Of a stretch of DNA of 28,788 nucleotides, positions 1 through 7,816 are shown piece after piece. The notes beneath the pieces were generated by a model that saw only the letters and a list, made by a program, of their open reading frames with translations, ran no database searches and had not been told where the DNA came from. This DNA comes from Clostridiales bacterium (lineage in GTDB: Bacteria; Bacillota; Clostridia; Lachnospirales; Lachnospiraceae). The position numbers and the translations under genes were made by a program. Location of the stretch: assembly GCA_018366495.1 (NCBI GenBank), contig JAGZHZ010000029.1:1-28788 (forward strand). Reading direction: 5' to 3'. Positions within the stretch are counted from its first letter, which is position 1. Each line of letters begins with the position of its first letter.

Positions 1-25
1 TTTCATCGCAAGTTAATTTTAACAC

Positions 26-70
26 AAAAAGAGGACCTTTCGTTCATTTTGAACGAAAAGTCCTCTTTTT
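26..70 (-). terminator. Intrinsic terminator downstream of the YibE/F gene
   Basis: A 15-bp inverted repeat (31-45 against 51-65, one mismatch, 5-nt loop) is flanked by A5 on the left and T5 on the right. Read on the minus strand it is a stem followed by a T run, which suits the end of the phosphatase/YibE operon. The flanks are symmetrical, so it could also stop a plus-strand transcript arriving from outside the window. Confidence 0.85.
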
Positions 71-104
71 TCATAGAGACTGTTATTTCACAGCCCCTTC
101 TTTT

Positions 105-1247
105 CTATTTCTGGCAGGCTTTTTTTGATTTTTTAGTCAGCAGAATCCCCGATACAAGAGCAGTAAAAGGCGCTACCGTCACAAGCCCCATACTTCCCAC
201 AATCGTATCCAGAATTTCAGAAGAGACATATTTATAATTAAAAATCTGATCAATTGGTGTTCCCTGCGCCATAAAAACCATCAAAAGCGCTATATAACCG
301 CCAGAATATGCAAGTAGAAGCGTTGTCGTCATTGTTCCCATCGCTGCTCTTCCCACATTCATGCCTGATCCGACTGCCTCTTTCCACCCGATTTCCGGCT
401 TTTTCTGAACAACTTCATGAACTGCCGATGTAATGTCAACGGACAGATCCATCATCGCCCCCGATGCACCGATAAAAATGCTGCTCATAAAAATCTGCGT
501 CAAGTTCAGGTTCTGAAAACCTGCATACAGCAGAGTCTCCGAATAATCCATCACCGTGCCATGAATTTGGAACTGATCTGTAAAGATAATTCCCATCACG
601 CAAGTCACAAGAACGCCCAGCATGGAGCCGCCGCTTGCCGCCAGTGTTCTCTTATCAAATCCGTATACAAGCCATATGATGACTACAGTCAAAAAAGTGG
701 TAATGCCGATTCCAACCCAGAGTGGATTGAGTCCCCCCAGATATGCCGGAACGAGAATCTTCCAGATTGTCAGCACAGTAATCACGAAGGAATAGATGGC
801 TCTCAGCCCGTTTTTTCCTGCAAATGCAATTAAAAGAACGACAAAAATCAAGGCCAGAATAATCTCTTTATCAATCCGATAATGATCGGACATGGTGACA
901 GACAAAATCTCACCGTCTTTATGACTGATCACCACATTTGCGATATCTCCCTCCTTAAAAATCTTATCGGACTCTAAGGAACCGCTCAGCATATTGACTG
1001 CGCTTACCGTCTCACCTTTAAATTTTCCATTTAAAATTTCTACTTCACAGTCCTGTTCTCCTGACTGAATCAGCCCGTTATTATAAATATTGCTCTCATC
1101 TGTCTCTACGACTTTGGCACGCACTCGCTCTGTTCCCTGATAAATAAGGGCATCCTCATACCCTGTAGGAAGGATCATGAGGACGCCCATCATTACGATT
1201 GCAAGCAGTGAGACGCTTCTTTGTTTCATCCACTGAATCGCTCTCAT
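105..1247 (-). CDS. YibE/F family multi-pass membrane protein
   Basis: This 380-residue protein has an N-terminal membrane segment (about residues 12-30), then an extracytoplasmic segment of about 90 residues (roughly 32-122) rich in beta-type sequence such as CEVEILNGKFKGETV. About seven further membrane helices follow, with family-like stretches such as GASGAMMDLSVDITSAVHEV and GRAAMGTMTTTLLLAYSGGY. This architecture is that of the YibE/F family, whose biochemical role is not established. Its ATG abuts the TAA of the upstream phosphatase gene with no spacer and has no independent ribosome binding site in the junction, so it is probably translationally coupled. Coupling to an exported phosphatase suggests a membrane role linked to phosphate supply, but that is inference. 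It ends just before a strong terminator. Confidence 0.85.
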   Translation of the reverse strand: MRAIQWMKQRSVSLLAIVMMGVLMILPTGYEDALIYQGTERVRAKVVETDESNIYNNGLIQSGEQDCEVEILNGKFKGETVSAVNMLSGSLESDKIFKEGDIANVVISHKDGEILSVTMSDHYRIDKEIILALIFVVLLIAFAGKNGLRAIYSFVITVLTIWKILVPAYLGGLNPLWVGIGITTFLTVVIIWLVYGFDKRTLAASGGSMLGVLVTCVMGIIFTDQFQIHGTVMDYSETLLYAGFQNLNLTQIFMSSIFIGASGAMMDLSVDITSAVHEVVQKKPEIGWKEAVGSGMNVGRAAMGTMTTTLLLAYSGGYIALLMVFMAQGTPIDQIFNYKYVSSEILDTIVGSMGLVTVAPFTALVSGILLTKKSKKACQK

Positions 1248-2813
1248 TTATTTTACTCCTGTCAGCTCTGCCATCTTGTGATAGATTTCGGTGTTGTCAT
1301 AGTATCCGCCGAACAGCTCTGCTCCATTTCCCTGTGCAAATACTTCTACAGGCAATCCTGTATGGCTGTAGGAAGTAAAGGAAATTCCTGATTTATTATT
1401 TAAAATGTGAGTAATTGTGACAGTCAGCGGCTCATAGCTGCCATATAATACATACTCTTCCTGATTCAGTTCTTCTTCGCCTGTTCTTGTCATCGTCTCC
1501 TCATAAGCTGTTTTTAATTTCTCATATTCATACGATGTCATCACAAGGCTTCCCTGTTCTTCTCCTTCCGGATGTGCATCTTTGCTGTCCAGTTTTGCGC
1601 TCTCGTCCACCTGTCCTTCTGTCGGCGGCAGCAGTCCAAACAGTTCTGTGATATCCTTCATCACTGTGTCAAAATCCGTTCCTTCTTCTTTATATTTTGC
1701 CACATAGTCAGAGTCAAATTTTGCGTAGGAAATTTTCTGGTTGGAAAGGTTTGTCAGGAATGTATCATAGTTTGTCCCTGCAAATCCGATGCTCATGCCG
1801 CCTGTCTCATGATCTCCTGTCACCAGAATCAAGGTCTCCTCCGGATGCTCATTGTAAAACTCTACTGCTTTTTCCACTGCCTCTTCCAGAGCAAGTGTGT
1901 CTGTGATGGAAGCAGCCGCATCGTTCGCATGACAAGCCCAGTCAATCTTTCCGCCTTCTACCATCATGAAAAATCCATTTTCATTGTCGAGAACTTCGAT
2001 TCCTTTTTCTACATAATCAGCAAGTCCCCACTCTCCTTCTTCCAGATCCATCGCATAGCTCATGGAATCTGAATCTGCAAGTGTCTCATCAATCACGATT
2101 GCTTTTGCTCCATTTGTCAGAGCTTCCGCTTCTTCTTTTGTCTTTACAACAGTATATCCTGCTTCTTCTGCCAATGTATAGAGGCTTTCCTGATCACCGT
2201 CATTTCCTGTCTCTTTTAACAGTCCGCCGCCTGCAAAGTAGTCGAATCCGCTCTCGATCATTTCTTCCCCGATCTCATAGTAGCTGTTTCTGGATGCCTG
2301 ATGTGCATAGAAAGCAGCCGGTGTCGCATGATTCAGGTTTACGCTCGTCAGAACCCCGATTTTATATCCCAGCTGTTCTTTCAGCTTCTCTGCAATTGTC
2401 TCGTATGAAACAGTCATCGTCTCATCCATATTGATCGTTCCGCTGTATGTCTTATTTCCTGTCGCAATGGAAGTTGCTGTTGAAGCAGAGTCAGGACAAA
2501 AAGACGTGCTGTCAAATGTCTGTGCAGAACCTGCCACTTCAAAATCCATGAAGCACAGATTGTTCTGGCTCTTTAAAATATCGTCTGTCTTTCCGTTTTC
2601 TCCCTCGCTTGCGCTTAAATAATAATTTGCTGACTGGATTTGAGGATAACTCATTCCATCACCGATAAACAAAAAGATATATTTTGGTGCAGTTACTTCT
2701 TCCTGTGCTGCCGCTGCAGTCGCTGTGTTTTCTTCTGCCAAAACAACAGAAGTCTGCATGGTTCCTATCATCATTGCTGCGCTGAGAATCGCAAAAATTT
2801 TTCTGGCTTTCAT
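1248..2813 (-). CDS. Exported alkaline phosphatase (PhoA family)
   Basis: This 521-residue protein begins with a Sec signal peptide (MKARKIFAILSAAMMIG..., likely cleaved near VVLAEE). Alkaline phosphatase landmarks appear in order. GDGMSYPQ at 51-58 carries metal ligand Asp52. PDSAST at 107-112 carries the nucleophile Ser109. NHATPAAF with His162 and Thr164 corresponds to the PhoA Asp153/Thr155 site. DWACHANDAA and VTGDHETGG supply Asp/His metal ligands, and SHTGLPVEVF near the C-terminus gives the last zinc histidine. It should hydrolyse phosphate monoesters outside the membrane. The start follows AGGAG at good spacing. A PHO-box-like repeat lies upstream (2910-2926), suggesting induction by phosphate starvation. 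It is co-transcribed with the abutting YibE/F gene. Confidence 0.93.
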   Translation of the reverse strand: MKARKIFAILSAAMMIGTMQTSVVLAEENTATAAAAQEEVTAPKYIFLFIGDGMSYPQIQSANYYLSASEGENGKTDDILKSQNNLCFMDFEVAGSAQTFDSTSFCPDSASTATSIATGNKTYSGTINMDETMTVSYETIAEKLKEQLGYKIGVLTSVNLNHATPAAFYAHQASRNSYYEIGEEMIESGFDYFAGGGLLKETGNDGDQESLYTLAEEAGYTVVKTKEEAEALTNGAKAIVIDETLADSDSMSYAMDLEEGEWGLADYVEKGIEVLDNENGFFMMVEGGKIDWACHANDAAASITDTLALEEAVEKAVEFYNEHPEETLILVTGDHETGGMSIGFAGTNYDTFLTNLSNQKISYAKFDSDYVAKYKEEGTDFDTVMKDITELFGLLPPTEGQVDESAKLDSKDAHPEGEEQGSLVMTSYEYEKLKTAYEETMTRTGEEELNQEEYVLYGSYEPLTVTITHILNNKSGISFTSYSHTGLPVEVFAQGNGAELFGGYYDNTEIYHKMAELTGVK

Positions 2814-2899
2814 TTTTTCTCCTCATTTCTGATTTTCTGCTTTATTCGCTTTATTGATTTGATACATCTATACCATACCAGCTGAAAATAAAATTTATT

Positions 2900-2926
2900 A
2901 TCATATAGGAGTAAAATGTCTGTAAA
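2900..2926 (-). promoter_or_regulatory. Candidate PHO box and -10 upstream of the alkaline phosphatase
   Basis: On the minus strand TTTACA (2921-2926) and TTTACT (2910-2915) are spaced with an 11-bp period. That is the arrangement of PhoP direct repeats (TT(A/T/C)ACA every 11 bp) in Bacillus-type Firmicutes. A TATGAT hexamer (2900-2905) lies 4 bp further on. Only two repeats are recognisable and the gap to the -10 is shorter than usual, so this is a candidate. A better copy occurs upstream of the phosphate symporter at 19271-19310. Confidence 0.4.
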
Positions 2927-2927
2927 A

Positions 2928-3398
2928 TCAGCCTTTTATTTTTACGCCGTCCAATACGGCTTCTGTCAGCACATCCTTTTCATATTTTACCTTCAGAGAA
3001 AAAAACGGATGTTTCTCCTCCAGAAGCCGAAAAAAGATTTTATCCCCCTCCCAGAGATTCAGACGGTCTAACTCTTTCTTAGAAATCCATTCCAGTTCTC
3101 CCTCAGGGCACACGGTCATCTCTCCCTCATATCCATCTGCCGTATATAAAAACATATATTCCGTCTCCCCACAGTCACAAAGAAACGTCACGATTCCGCG
3201 CAGTTTCCATGAAGTCAGCGTCAGTCCCGTCTCTTCTTTGGCTTCCCGCAAAAGACATTCCTCCGGGGTCTCGTCCTTCTCGAATTTTCCTCCGATCCCA
3301 ATCCATTTATCTTTATTGACATCGTGCTGCTTTTTGATGCGGTGAAGCATCAGATAGCAGTCGTCTTTTTCAATGTAACAAAGTGTTGTCAGCTGCAT
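2928..3398 (-). CDS. NUDIX hydrolase, MutT/8-oxo-dGTPase-like
   Basis: I start this 156-residue protein at the ATG at 3396-3398 (MQLTTLCYIEKDDCYL), which follows GGGGGAAAG. The frame stays open upstream to 3551, but that part would overlap the acetyltransferase gene and does not look like NUDIX sequence. The NUDIX box is complete (G-KFEKD-E-TPEECLL-REAKEETGL), with all the metal-binding glutamates. The N-terminal HRIKKQHDVNKDKWIGIGGK resembles MutT-type sanitising enzymes, so cleavage of a damaged nucleoside triphosphate is likely. The exact substrate cannot be read from sequence. It is the last gene of the cluster that begins with the methyltransferase at 6599. Confidence 0.88.
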   Translation of the reverse strand: MQLTTLCYIEKDDCYLMLHRIKKQHDVNKDKWIGIGGKFEKDETPEECLLREAKEETGLTLTSWKLRGIVTFLCDCGETEYMFLYTADGYEGEMTVCPEGELEWISKKELDRLNLWEGDKIFFRLLEEKHPFFSLKVKYEKDVLTEAVLDGVKIKG

Positions 3399-3474
3399 TT
3401 TTCTTTCCCCCATCCATTTTATATTCTCTGTTTCAAATGTGGACTGTCCGATAATTGGATTCCCACTTATCATC

Positions 3475-3966
3475 CTAAAATCGAATCTGCAGATCATACC
3501 ATGTCGCACCGCCATGGGAGGAGTCTGCCACCCCATAATTCTGAAATCCAAATTTTTTATAATAATGAATCATATGTTCCTTACATGTCAAAATCATGCC
3601 CTTTTTTCCTTTTTCTTTTGCTGCATCCATCATCGCACGAAAAAGCTGTTCTGCAATCCCCTGACGGCGGTATTCTGGCAGCACATTCAGGCCAAATAGC
3701 GTCTGATACGCTCCGTCCGGCTTATGAAGAGAAGCGTCATGATATAACTCATCTTTCAATACCGGCGTGTCTGTCGTACATCCATTGATAAAACCTGCGA
3801 TCTTTCCATCCATCGTCTCCGCCACATAAAAATTTTCCGGAAATGATAAAAATCTTGCTGCGATTTCTTTTTCCGATGCCGCCTCGGCAACTGGAAAGCA
3901 GATTGCCTCGATATCTGCCAGTTTTTTTACTTCATTCTGTCTTGCATGTCTGATTCTAATTTTCAT
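3475..3966 (-). CDS. GNAT family N-acetyltransferase
   Basis: This 163-residue protein has the GNAT fold signature. Beta-alpha elements precede the acetyl-CoA loop in motif A (GLNVLPEYRRQGIAEQLF, with the R/Q-x-x-G-x-A pyrophosphate loop). Then come a MILTCKEHMIHYYKKFGF segment (motif B, with the usual YYxKxGF) and the ending SSHGGATWYDL. That ending is typical of the arylalkylamine/serotonin-acetyltransferase-like branch seen in Firmicutes. It probably acetylates a small amine; the substrate is unknown. The ATG at 3964-3966 follows TGGAG. It begins 52 bp after the hydrolase-methyltransferase fusion and ends 76 bp before the NUDIX start, with no terminator in between, so the genes are probably co-transcribed. 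Confidence 0.88.
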   Translation of the reverse strand: MKIRIRHARQNEVKKLADIEAICFPVAEAASEKEIAARFLSFPENFYVAETMDGKIAGFINGCTTDTPVLKDELYHDASLHKPDGAYQTLFGLNVLPEYRRQGIAEQLFRAMMDAAKEKGKKGMILTCKEHMIHYYKKFGFQNYGVADSSHGGATWYDLQIRF

Positions 3967-4018
3967 TTTTTGTCTCCACTCTATTTATCTTTCTATTTTT
4001 TATTTTTTTGAATTCTTT

Positions 4019-5710
4019 TTATTTTTTATCTGCCCGGATCATGAACATCGGAACAGGATTATAAAATTCATCTTTCTCCAGATAGATTCTGCTGCTGATT
4101 CCCAGATCAATCACAAACTGTTTTACATTCAATTTTCCAAGTGTCTCCAGATCCCAAGCCGGCCGCACAAATGAACTGATCGGAAGCTGACGCTTGATTT
4201 CTTCACATTCCTGCATCATCTCGTCTCCCACTTTGTTATGTGCATGGCCTTTTGGCAGCTGTGATGTATCAGTAAAATTGCTGTTTCCATAATTGGCATC
4301 GAAATTAAGCAAAATACCACCCTTTTTCAGCACTCTTGTCCACTCTTTATATGCCTTTTCCGCATCCGGCAGAGTCCATGTCAGATTTCTGGAGATCACC
4401 ACATCAAATGTTTCATCTGGAAAATCCAGATTCTCAGCATCCATAATATAAAAAGTACACGGAGTCTTTTCTTCTTCTGCCAGCAAGGCAGCATGGTGGA
4501 TCATCTCCGGTGTCAGATCTGTCCCTGTCACATTGTGTCCTTGATGTGATAATAAAATCGTAAAAAATCCCGATCCGCATCCCACATCTAAAATCTTTAA
4601 TTTCCGATTTTCCGGTATCTGCGCCGCAATCTCTTTCAGCCACCGCATCGCAAGAGGGCTTTTCAATTCTGCTCTTCTCTGTTCCAGAAAACTGTCGCTT
4701 CGTTTCCCCCAGTACTTTGTAATTCTTTCCTTTCTGTCGTCACCTTCCTTTGCGATTCGTCCATAGCAGATCATTGGTCCATCTTCGACTACCTGAAGGG
4801 AAGAAGTCTGATACAAGATCACCCCATCATATTCTGCGGTACATACTTCTTTTGTCGTTCCCTCATAGTCTTTCACTTTTCCGAGTATTTCTCCTTTTCG
4901 GATCAGATTTCCCACATTTTTTTGCGGATACCAGCATCCGCTGCAAGAAGCGTGTTGATAGCAGACATCCTCCACATCAAGAGGGTAATATTTTCTATAA
5001 TCTCTCTGACCTGTATATACCCCCAGATGACACAGAATACTGCGCACGTCGCGTCTTGTCGAATGGACTTCCTCTACAGTCCATTGTCCCATGCCGCCGC
5101 GCTCAATCAAAACGGCTGGTATTCCGCTTGAAGCTGCACAGTTGTATGCTCCCCCTGAAATCATGTCAGATCGGACCATATAAGGAACATCGACCTGCTT
5201 TGCCATCTCTCTCGACAGATGTACCACATCCGCAGATGCTTTTCCTGCATAATAAACATATGGCGTCAGACTTTCATACTCATCTCCGCTATGAACGTCA
5301 ATATAGTAGTCAATAACAGGATACACTTCCTGTGAGATTGCCCACGCAAGCTGCTCCGTCTGTGTTCCGTTTTCATCGCCCGGAAAAACTCTGTTCAGAT
5401 TTTTTTTGTCTTCCCAGCCCATACTTCCGCCCCTGTGTTCAAAGGACTGTCTGTTTACTGCTTTCATTAAAATGACCGTACCTGCCACTTTTTCTATTTT
5501 CAGTTTCTGTGACAGCTCAATCACAGCCTGAATGCCCACATATTCTCCGGCATGGATTCCCGCTGTGACCAGCACCGTTTTTCCACTTTGTTCTCCATGA
5601 AAAATGGTGACAGGAATCTGAAATTTTCCGTCCGCCAGTTCTAAATATCCATCTTTTTTTTCACCTGAGTGAACTATCATATTATTGAGTCGGAATGTCT
5701 CTCGCTGCAT
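4019..5710 (-). CDS. Fusion: AstE/aspartoacylase-like zinc hydrolase + SAM-dependent methyltransferase
   Basis: I start this 563-residue protein at the ATG at 5708-5710 (MQRETFRLNN), which follows AGGAGGAAG. The frame is open to an ATG at 5776, but that codon lies in the loop of a hairpin and has no good ribosome binding site. Residues about 1-320 match the succinylglutamate desuccinylase/aspartoacylase family. Zinc ligands are His53 and Glu56 (GIHAGEY) and His140 (DVHSGDEY), the probable catalytic residue is Glu203 (LIERGGMG), NLNRVFPG supplies the substrate arginine, and a lipoyl-like beta domain follows. Residues about 325-563 are a class I methyltransferase (ILDVGCGSGFFTILL, then DVVISRNLTW and the VLKKGGILLNFDANY strand). 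The second half is paralogous to the protein encoded just upstream. The substrate is unknown; a two-step deacylation and methylation of one small molecule is only a guess. Confidence 0.85.
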   Translation of the reverse strand: MQRETFRLNNMIVHSGEKKDGYLELADGKFQIPVTIFHGEQSGKTVLVTAGIHAGEYVGIQAVIELSQKLKIEKVAGTVILMKAVNRQSFEHRGGSMGWEDKKNLNRVFPGDENGTQTEQLAWAISQEVYPVIDYYIDVHSGDEYESLTPYVYYAGKASADVVHLSREMAKQVDVPYMVRSDMISGGAYNCAASSGIPAVLIERGGMGQWTVEEVHSTRRDVRSILCHLGVYTGQRDYRKYYPLDVEDVCYQHASCSGCWYPQKNVGNLIRKGEILGKVKDYEGTTKEVCTAEYDGVILYQTSSLQVVEDGPMICYGRIAKEGDDRKERITKYWGKRSDSFLEQRRAELKSPLAMRWLKEIAAQIPENRKLKILDVGCGSGFFTILLSHQGHNVTGTDLTPEMIHHAALLAEEEKTPCTFYIMDAENLDFPDETFDVVISRNLTWTLPDAEKAYKEWTRVLKKGGILLNFDANYGNSNFTDTSQLPKGHAHNKVGDEMMQECEEIKRQLPISSFVRPAWDLETLGKLNVKQFVIDLGISSRIYLEKDEFYNPVPMFMIRADKK

Positions 5711-5755
5711 TTTTTCTTCCTCCTGTATTCCCAAATTTTTTCCAAATTCAGCCGT

Positions 5756-5785
5756 AAAATCCCCAGCTTTAGACATGGGGATTTT
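5756..5785 (-). terminator. Symmetrical hairpin between the two methyltransferase genes
   Basis: A perfect 9-bp stem (AAAATCCCC at 5756-5764 against GGGGATTTT at 5777-5785) encloses a 12-nt loop. On the minus strand it ends in TTTT, so it could be a weak terminator or attenuator between the methyltransferase gene (stop at 5817) and the fusion gene (start 5710). The compact CCCC/GGGG hairpin with TCTAAAG in the loop also recalls subterminal hairpins of IS200/IS605-type elements. No transposase is present. Confidence 0.45.
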
Positions 5786-5816
5786 CTCTGATTAAACGTT
5801 ACGTCCGCTTATCTGT

Positions 5817-6599
5817 CTACTTTTTCTGTCCTTTTCTTGCACAGACCATAAACATCGGCGTCGATCCGTAATTTAAACATTCTTCTTCGCTCCATACACG
5901 TTTCCAGATCTCTGTATCCATCTCCGCCTTCTCGACTCCAATCTGGCTCAAAATTTCCATATCCCATTTGGGTCTGCTGATCCTGGACAGGGGCATCTGA
6001 AGAGCAATGTTCTCCATCGTCTCGATATCCGTACAAAGATAGTGATCATCCAGCTGCTCATTTTCTACATTTTTTCTATCCTGCTCATACCCTTGTCTTT
6101 TTTCTTCATCATACAGATACGCATACCAGTTTGCGTCGAAATTCATCATCACTCCGCCGGGCTTTAAAACTCTGATCCATTCTCTGTACGCTTTCTCCGG
6201 TTCCTCCAGATTCCACGTCAGATTGCGCGAGATCACTACATCAAAACTTTCATTTTCAAACGTCAGATTCTGTGCATCCATCCGCTGAAAACAAATCCGT
6301 TCTATTAAATTTCCTGCTTCTTTCTGTACATTTTCTTTTGCCTTCTGAATCATTCCCTCTGTGTAATCCACAGCTGTCACTTGATATCCTGCCTCTGCCA
6401 GAATAATCGTGAAAAATCCGGGGCCTGTACCGATATCTAAAATTTTGATCTCTCTTTTGTCTTTTTGTGGAAAATGTTCCTGCAGAACTTCAAGCCATGC
6501 TTTTCTCTGCATTCCCTCCAGCTCTTTTTTGTTTACTTCAGAATACCCCTCGGTTCGTGTACTCCAATATGATTTTATCTGTTCTAATAATTGTGCCAT
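5817..6599 (-). CDS. Class I SAM-dependent methyltransferase, paralogue of the neighbouring fusion
   Basis: This 260-residue protein has the N-terminal helix SYWSTRTEGYSEVNKKEL and motif I ILDIGTGPGFFTIIL. It also has an acidic ribose-binding position after strand 2 (VTAVDYTEGMI), motif II-like QRMDAQNLTFENESFDVVIS, and the post-motif VLKPGGVMMNFDANW. It shares long identities with the C-terminal half of the next gene (DVVISRNLTW, EKAYxEWxRVLKxGG, NFDAN), so the two arose by duplication. The ribosome binding site is poor, but the family N-terminus supports this ATG. The methyl acceptor is unknown. It is the first gene of the 2.9-6.6 kb cluster and lies just after the thiD terminator. Confidence 0.87.
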   Translation of the reverse strand: MAQLLEQIKSYWSTRTEGYSEVNKKELEGMQRKAWLEVLQEHFPQKDKREIKILDIGTGPGFFTIILAEAGYQVTAVDYTEGMIQKAKENVQKEAGNLIERICFQRMDAQNLTFENESFDVVISRNLTWNLEEPEKAYREWIRVLKPGGVMMNFDANWYAYLYDEEKRQGYEQDRKNVENEQLDDHYLCTDIETMENIALQMPLSRISRPKWDMEILSQIGVEKAEMDTEIWKRVWSEEECLNYGSTPMFMVCARKGQKK

Positions 6600-6624
6600 A
6601 TCTTTCTGTATCCTTTTATATTTT

Positions 6625-6653
6625 TTCCTACTTTACCAAAAAATAAAAAAAAT
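6625..6653 (-). promoter_or_regulatory. Weak candidate promoter for the methyltransferase cluster
   Basis: On the minus strand a TTGTGA hexamer inside the 3' arm of the thiD terminator is followed after 17 bp by TAAAGT, preceded by TTGG. Each hexamer matches the consensus at only four positions. It sits at a sensible distance from the ATG at 6599. Confidence 0.3.
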
Positions 6654-6678
6654 CACAACCCCCAGGGGGGGATTGTGA
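6643..6678 (-). terminator. Strong intrinsic terminator of thiD
   Basis: On the minus strand TCACAA, an unpaired T, and CCCCC pair with GGGGG and TTGTGA around a short loop, followed directly by T8 (plus-strand hairpin 6653-6678, A run 6643-6652). This separates thiD from the methyltransferase cluster. Confidence 0.9.
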
Positions 6679-6772
6679 ATCTTTCAACAAAAATTTATTC
6701 TATATCCAAATCTGCCGTCAAATCATCTGCGGCCATTCCCATCGTCTGAAACAATTTCCTGCTCTTTTTCTC

Positions 6773-7552
6773 TCATAACCAGTAGCAATGATTCAGCGGA
6801 CCACTGCCATGTCCCAGATCCATTCCATCTTTCAATGCGCCTGTCAAGTATGCTTTTGCTTTTCTGACACTCTCCTCCATGGTATATCCCATTGCCAGAT
6901 TGCTTGCGATTGCAGAAGATAAAGTACATCCCGTTCCGTGTGTGTTGGGATTGTCCACTCTCTGACCTTCAATCCACACAATTTTTCCATTTTCATACAG
7001 CAGATCATCTGCTGTACGATCGAGATGACCGCCTTTTACAAGAACGACTCCGCAAAAATCTGCTGCAATTTTTTCCGCTGCGCAGATCATATCCTCTTTC
7101 TTTTCAATCAAAATCCCTGAAAGGCATTCTGCCTCTCTTAAATTTGGCGTAATCACTGAGGCTAACGGCAGCAATTTTTCAATCAGTGCATTCTGCGCCC
7201 CTTCCGTCAGAAGACGGCTCCCGCTTGTGGAAACCATCACTGGGTCAAGCACAATCTTTTTTGCCCCATACTGTCTCAGTTTTTCCTCAATCACTGAAAT
7301 CAGACTGGCGCTGGAAACCATACCGATTTTTACGGCATCCGGAGCAATATCCTGAAAGATACAGTCCAGCTGATCTGCCAAAAATTTCGGTGTAGATTCC
7401 AGAATTGATTTTACCCCCATCGTATTCTGTGCTGTCAAAGCTGTGATTGCACTCATCGCATATAGCTTGTGTGCTGTGATCGTCTTGATATCAGCCTGTA
7501 TACCAGCTCCTCCGCTGCTATCTGACCCTGCAATTGTCAATACTGTTTTCAT
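6773..7552 (-). CDS. thiD: Hydroxymethylpyrimidine/phosphomethylpyrimidine kinase
   Basis: This 259-residue ribokinase-fold enzyme phosphorylates HMP and HMP-phosphate to HMP-pyrophosphate in thiamine synthesis or salvage. Diagnostic stretches are the N-terminal TIAGSDSSGGAGIQADIKT (6-24), LDPVMVSTSGSRLL (102-115), TPNLREAE (135-142), LVKGGH (171-176) and the anion hole GTGCTLSSAIA with catalytic Cys209. The length is normal. The ATG follows AAGGAG. The gene is monocistronic here. It sits behind a TPP riboswitch with its own terminator platform and ends at a strong terminator, so expression should fall when thiamine pyrophosphate is plentiful. No other thi genes are in the window, which fits salvage but does not prove it. 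Confidence 0.96.
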   Translation of the reverse strand: MKTVLTIAGSDSSGGAGIQADIKTITAHKLYAMSAITALTAQNTMGVKSILESTPKFLADQLDCIFQDIAPDAVKIGMVSSASLISVIEEKLRQYGAKKIVLDPVMVSTSGSRLLTEGAQNALIEKLLPLASVITPNLREAECLSGILIEKKEDMICAAEKIAADFCGVVLVKGGHLDRTADDLLYENGKIVWIEGQRVDNPNTHGTGCTLSSAIASNLAMGYTMEESVRKAKAYLTGALKDGMDLGHGSGPLNHCYWL

Positions 7553-7585
7553 GTTTCTTCTCCTTTTCTGCTCTGCTTATTTGAA

Positions 7586-7620
7586 TAAAAAAAAATCCAG
7601 ATTGGATCGATCTGGATTTT
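7586..7620 (-). terminator. Terminator of the TPP riboswitch expression platform
   Basis: A perfect 11-bp stem (7592-7602 against 7610-7620, 7-nt loop) is followed on the minus strand by a run of about nine T. It sits between the TPP aptamer and the thiD start, where a ligand-promoted terminator belongs. Confidence 0.88.
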
Positions 7621-7671
7621 ATATCATAAATTTGCCATTTTATTTTTTTAAACTTTTCTTTTTTTATCGGC

Positions 7672-7765
7672 ACGTTCCTACGTTGGCATGATCCAAATCA
7701 GGTTCAGGGTCGAAACTGCTGTTTCCTCTCAGCCCGGCATCACGGACTCCCCTCGGCATCTCAAA
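7672..7765 (-). ncRNA. TPP riboswitch (THI element)
   Basis: Read on the minus strand, the aptamer landmarks appear in order: GAGGGGAGTCC, the conserved CTGAGAGG, then ACCCTGAACCTGAT, and finally GGATCATGCCAACGTAGG. These are the invariant parts of the TPP aptamer (pyrimidine-sensing and pyrophosphate-sensing helices). It precedes a terminator hairpin and thiD, which gives the expected transcription-attenuation control. Confidence 0.96.
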
Positions 7766-7779
7766 TTTTATTCTTTTTT

Positions 7780-7807
7780 ATCATACCACGAACTGAAAAA
7801 TAAGCAA
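7780..7807 (-). promoter_or_regulatory. Promoter of the TPP riboswitch-thiD transcript
   Basis: On the minus strand TTGCTT (7802-7807) and TATGAT (7780-7785) are separated by 16 bp, with an extended -10 (TGG before TATGAT). Transcription would start near 7773, a few bases before the aptamer. Confidence 0.65.
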
Positions 7808-7816
7808 CAAAAATTT

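Noticed and set aside
1572..2885. Open frames on the plus strand opposite the phosphatase and other genes
   Set aside because: They are antisense to strong conserved genes, rich in Ser/Cys/Leu/His as antisense frames usually are, and lack ribosome binding sites.
3399..3551. Upstream extension of the NUDIX frame to 3551
   Set aside because: It overlaps the acetyltransferase gene and does not resemble NUDIX sequence, while the internal ATG at 3398 has a good ribosome binding site.
6724..6798. Continuation of the thiD frame past its TGA for 25 codons, ending MGMAADDLTADLDIE
   Set aside because: The protein ends at the usual family length. Twenty-five codons without a stop are expected by chance fairly often, and nothing supports read-through or selenocysteine.
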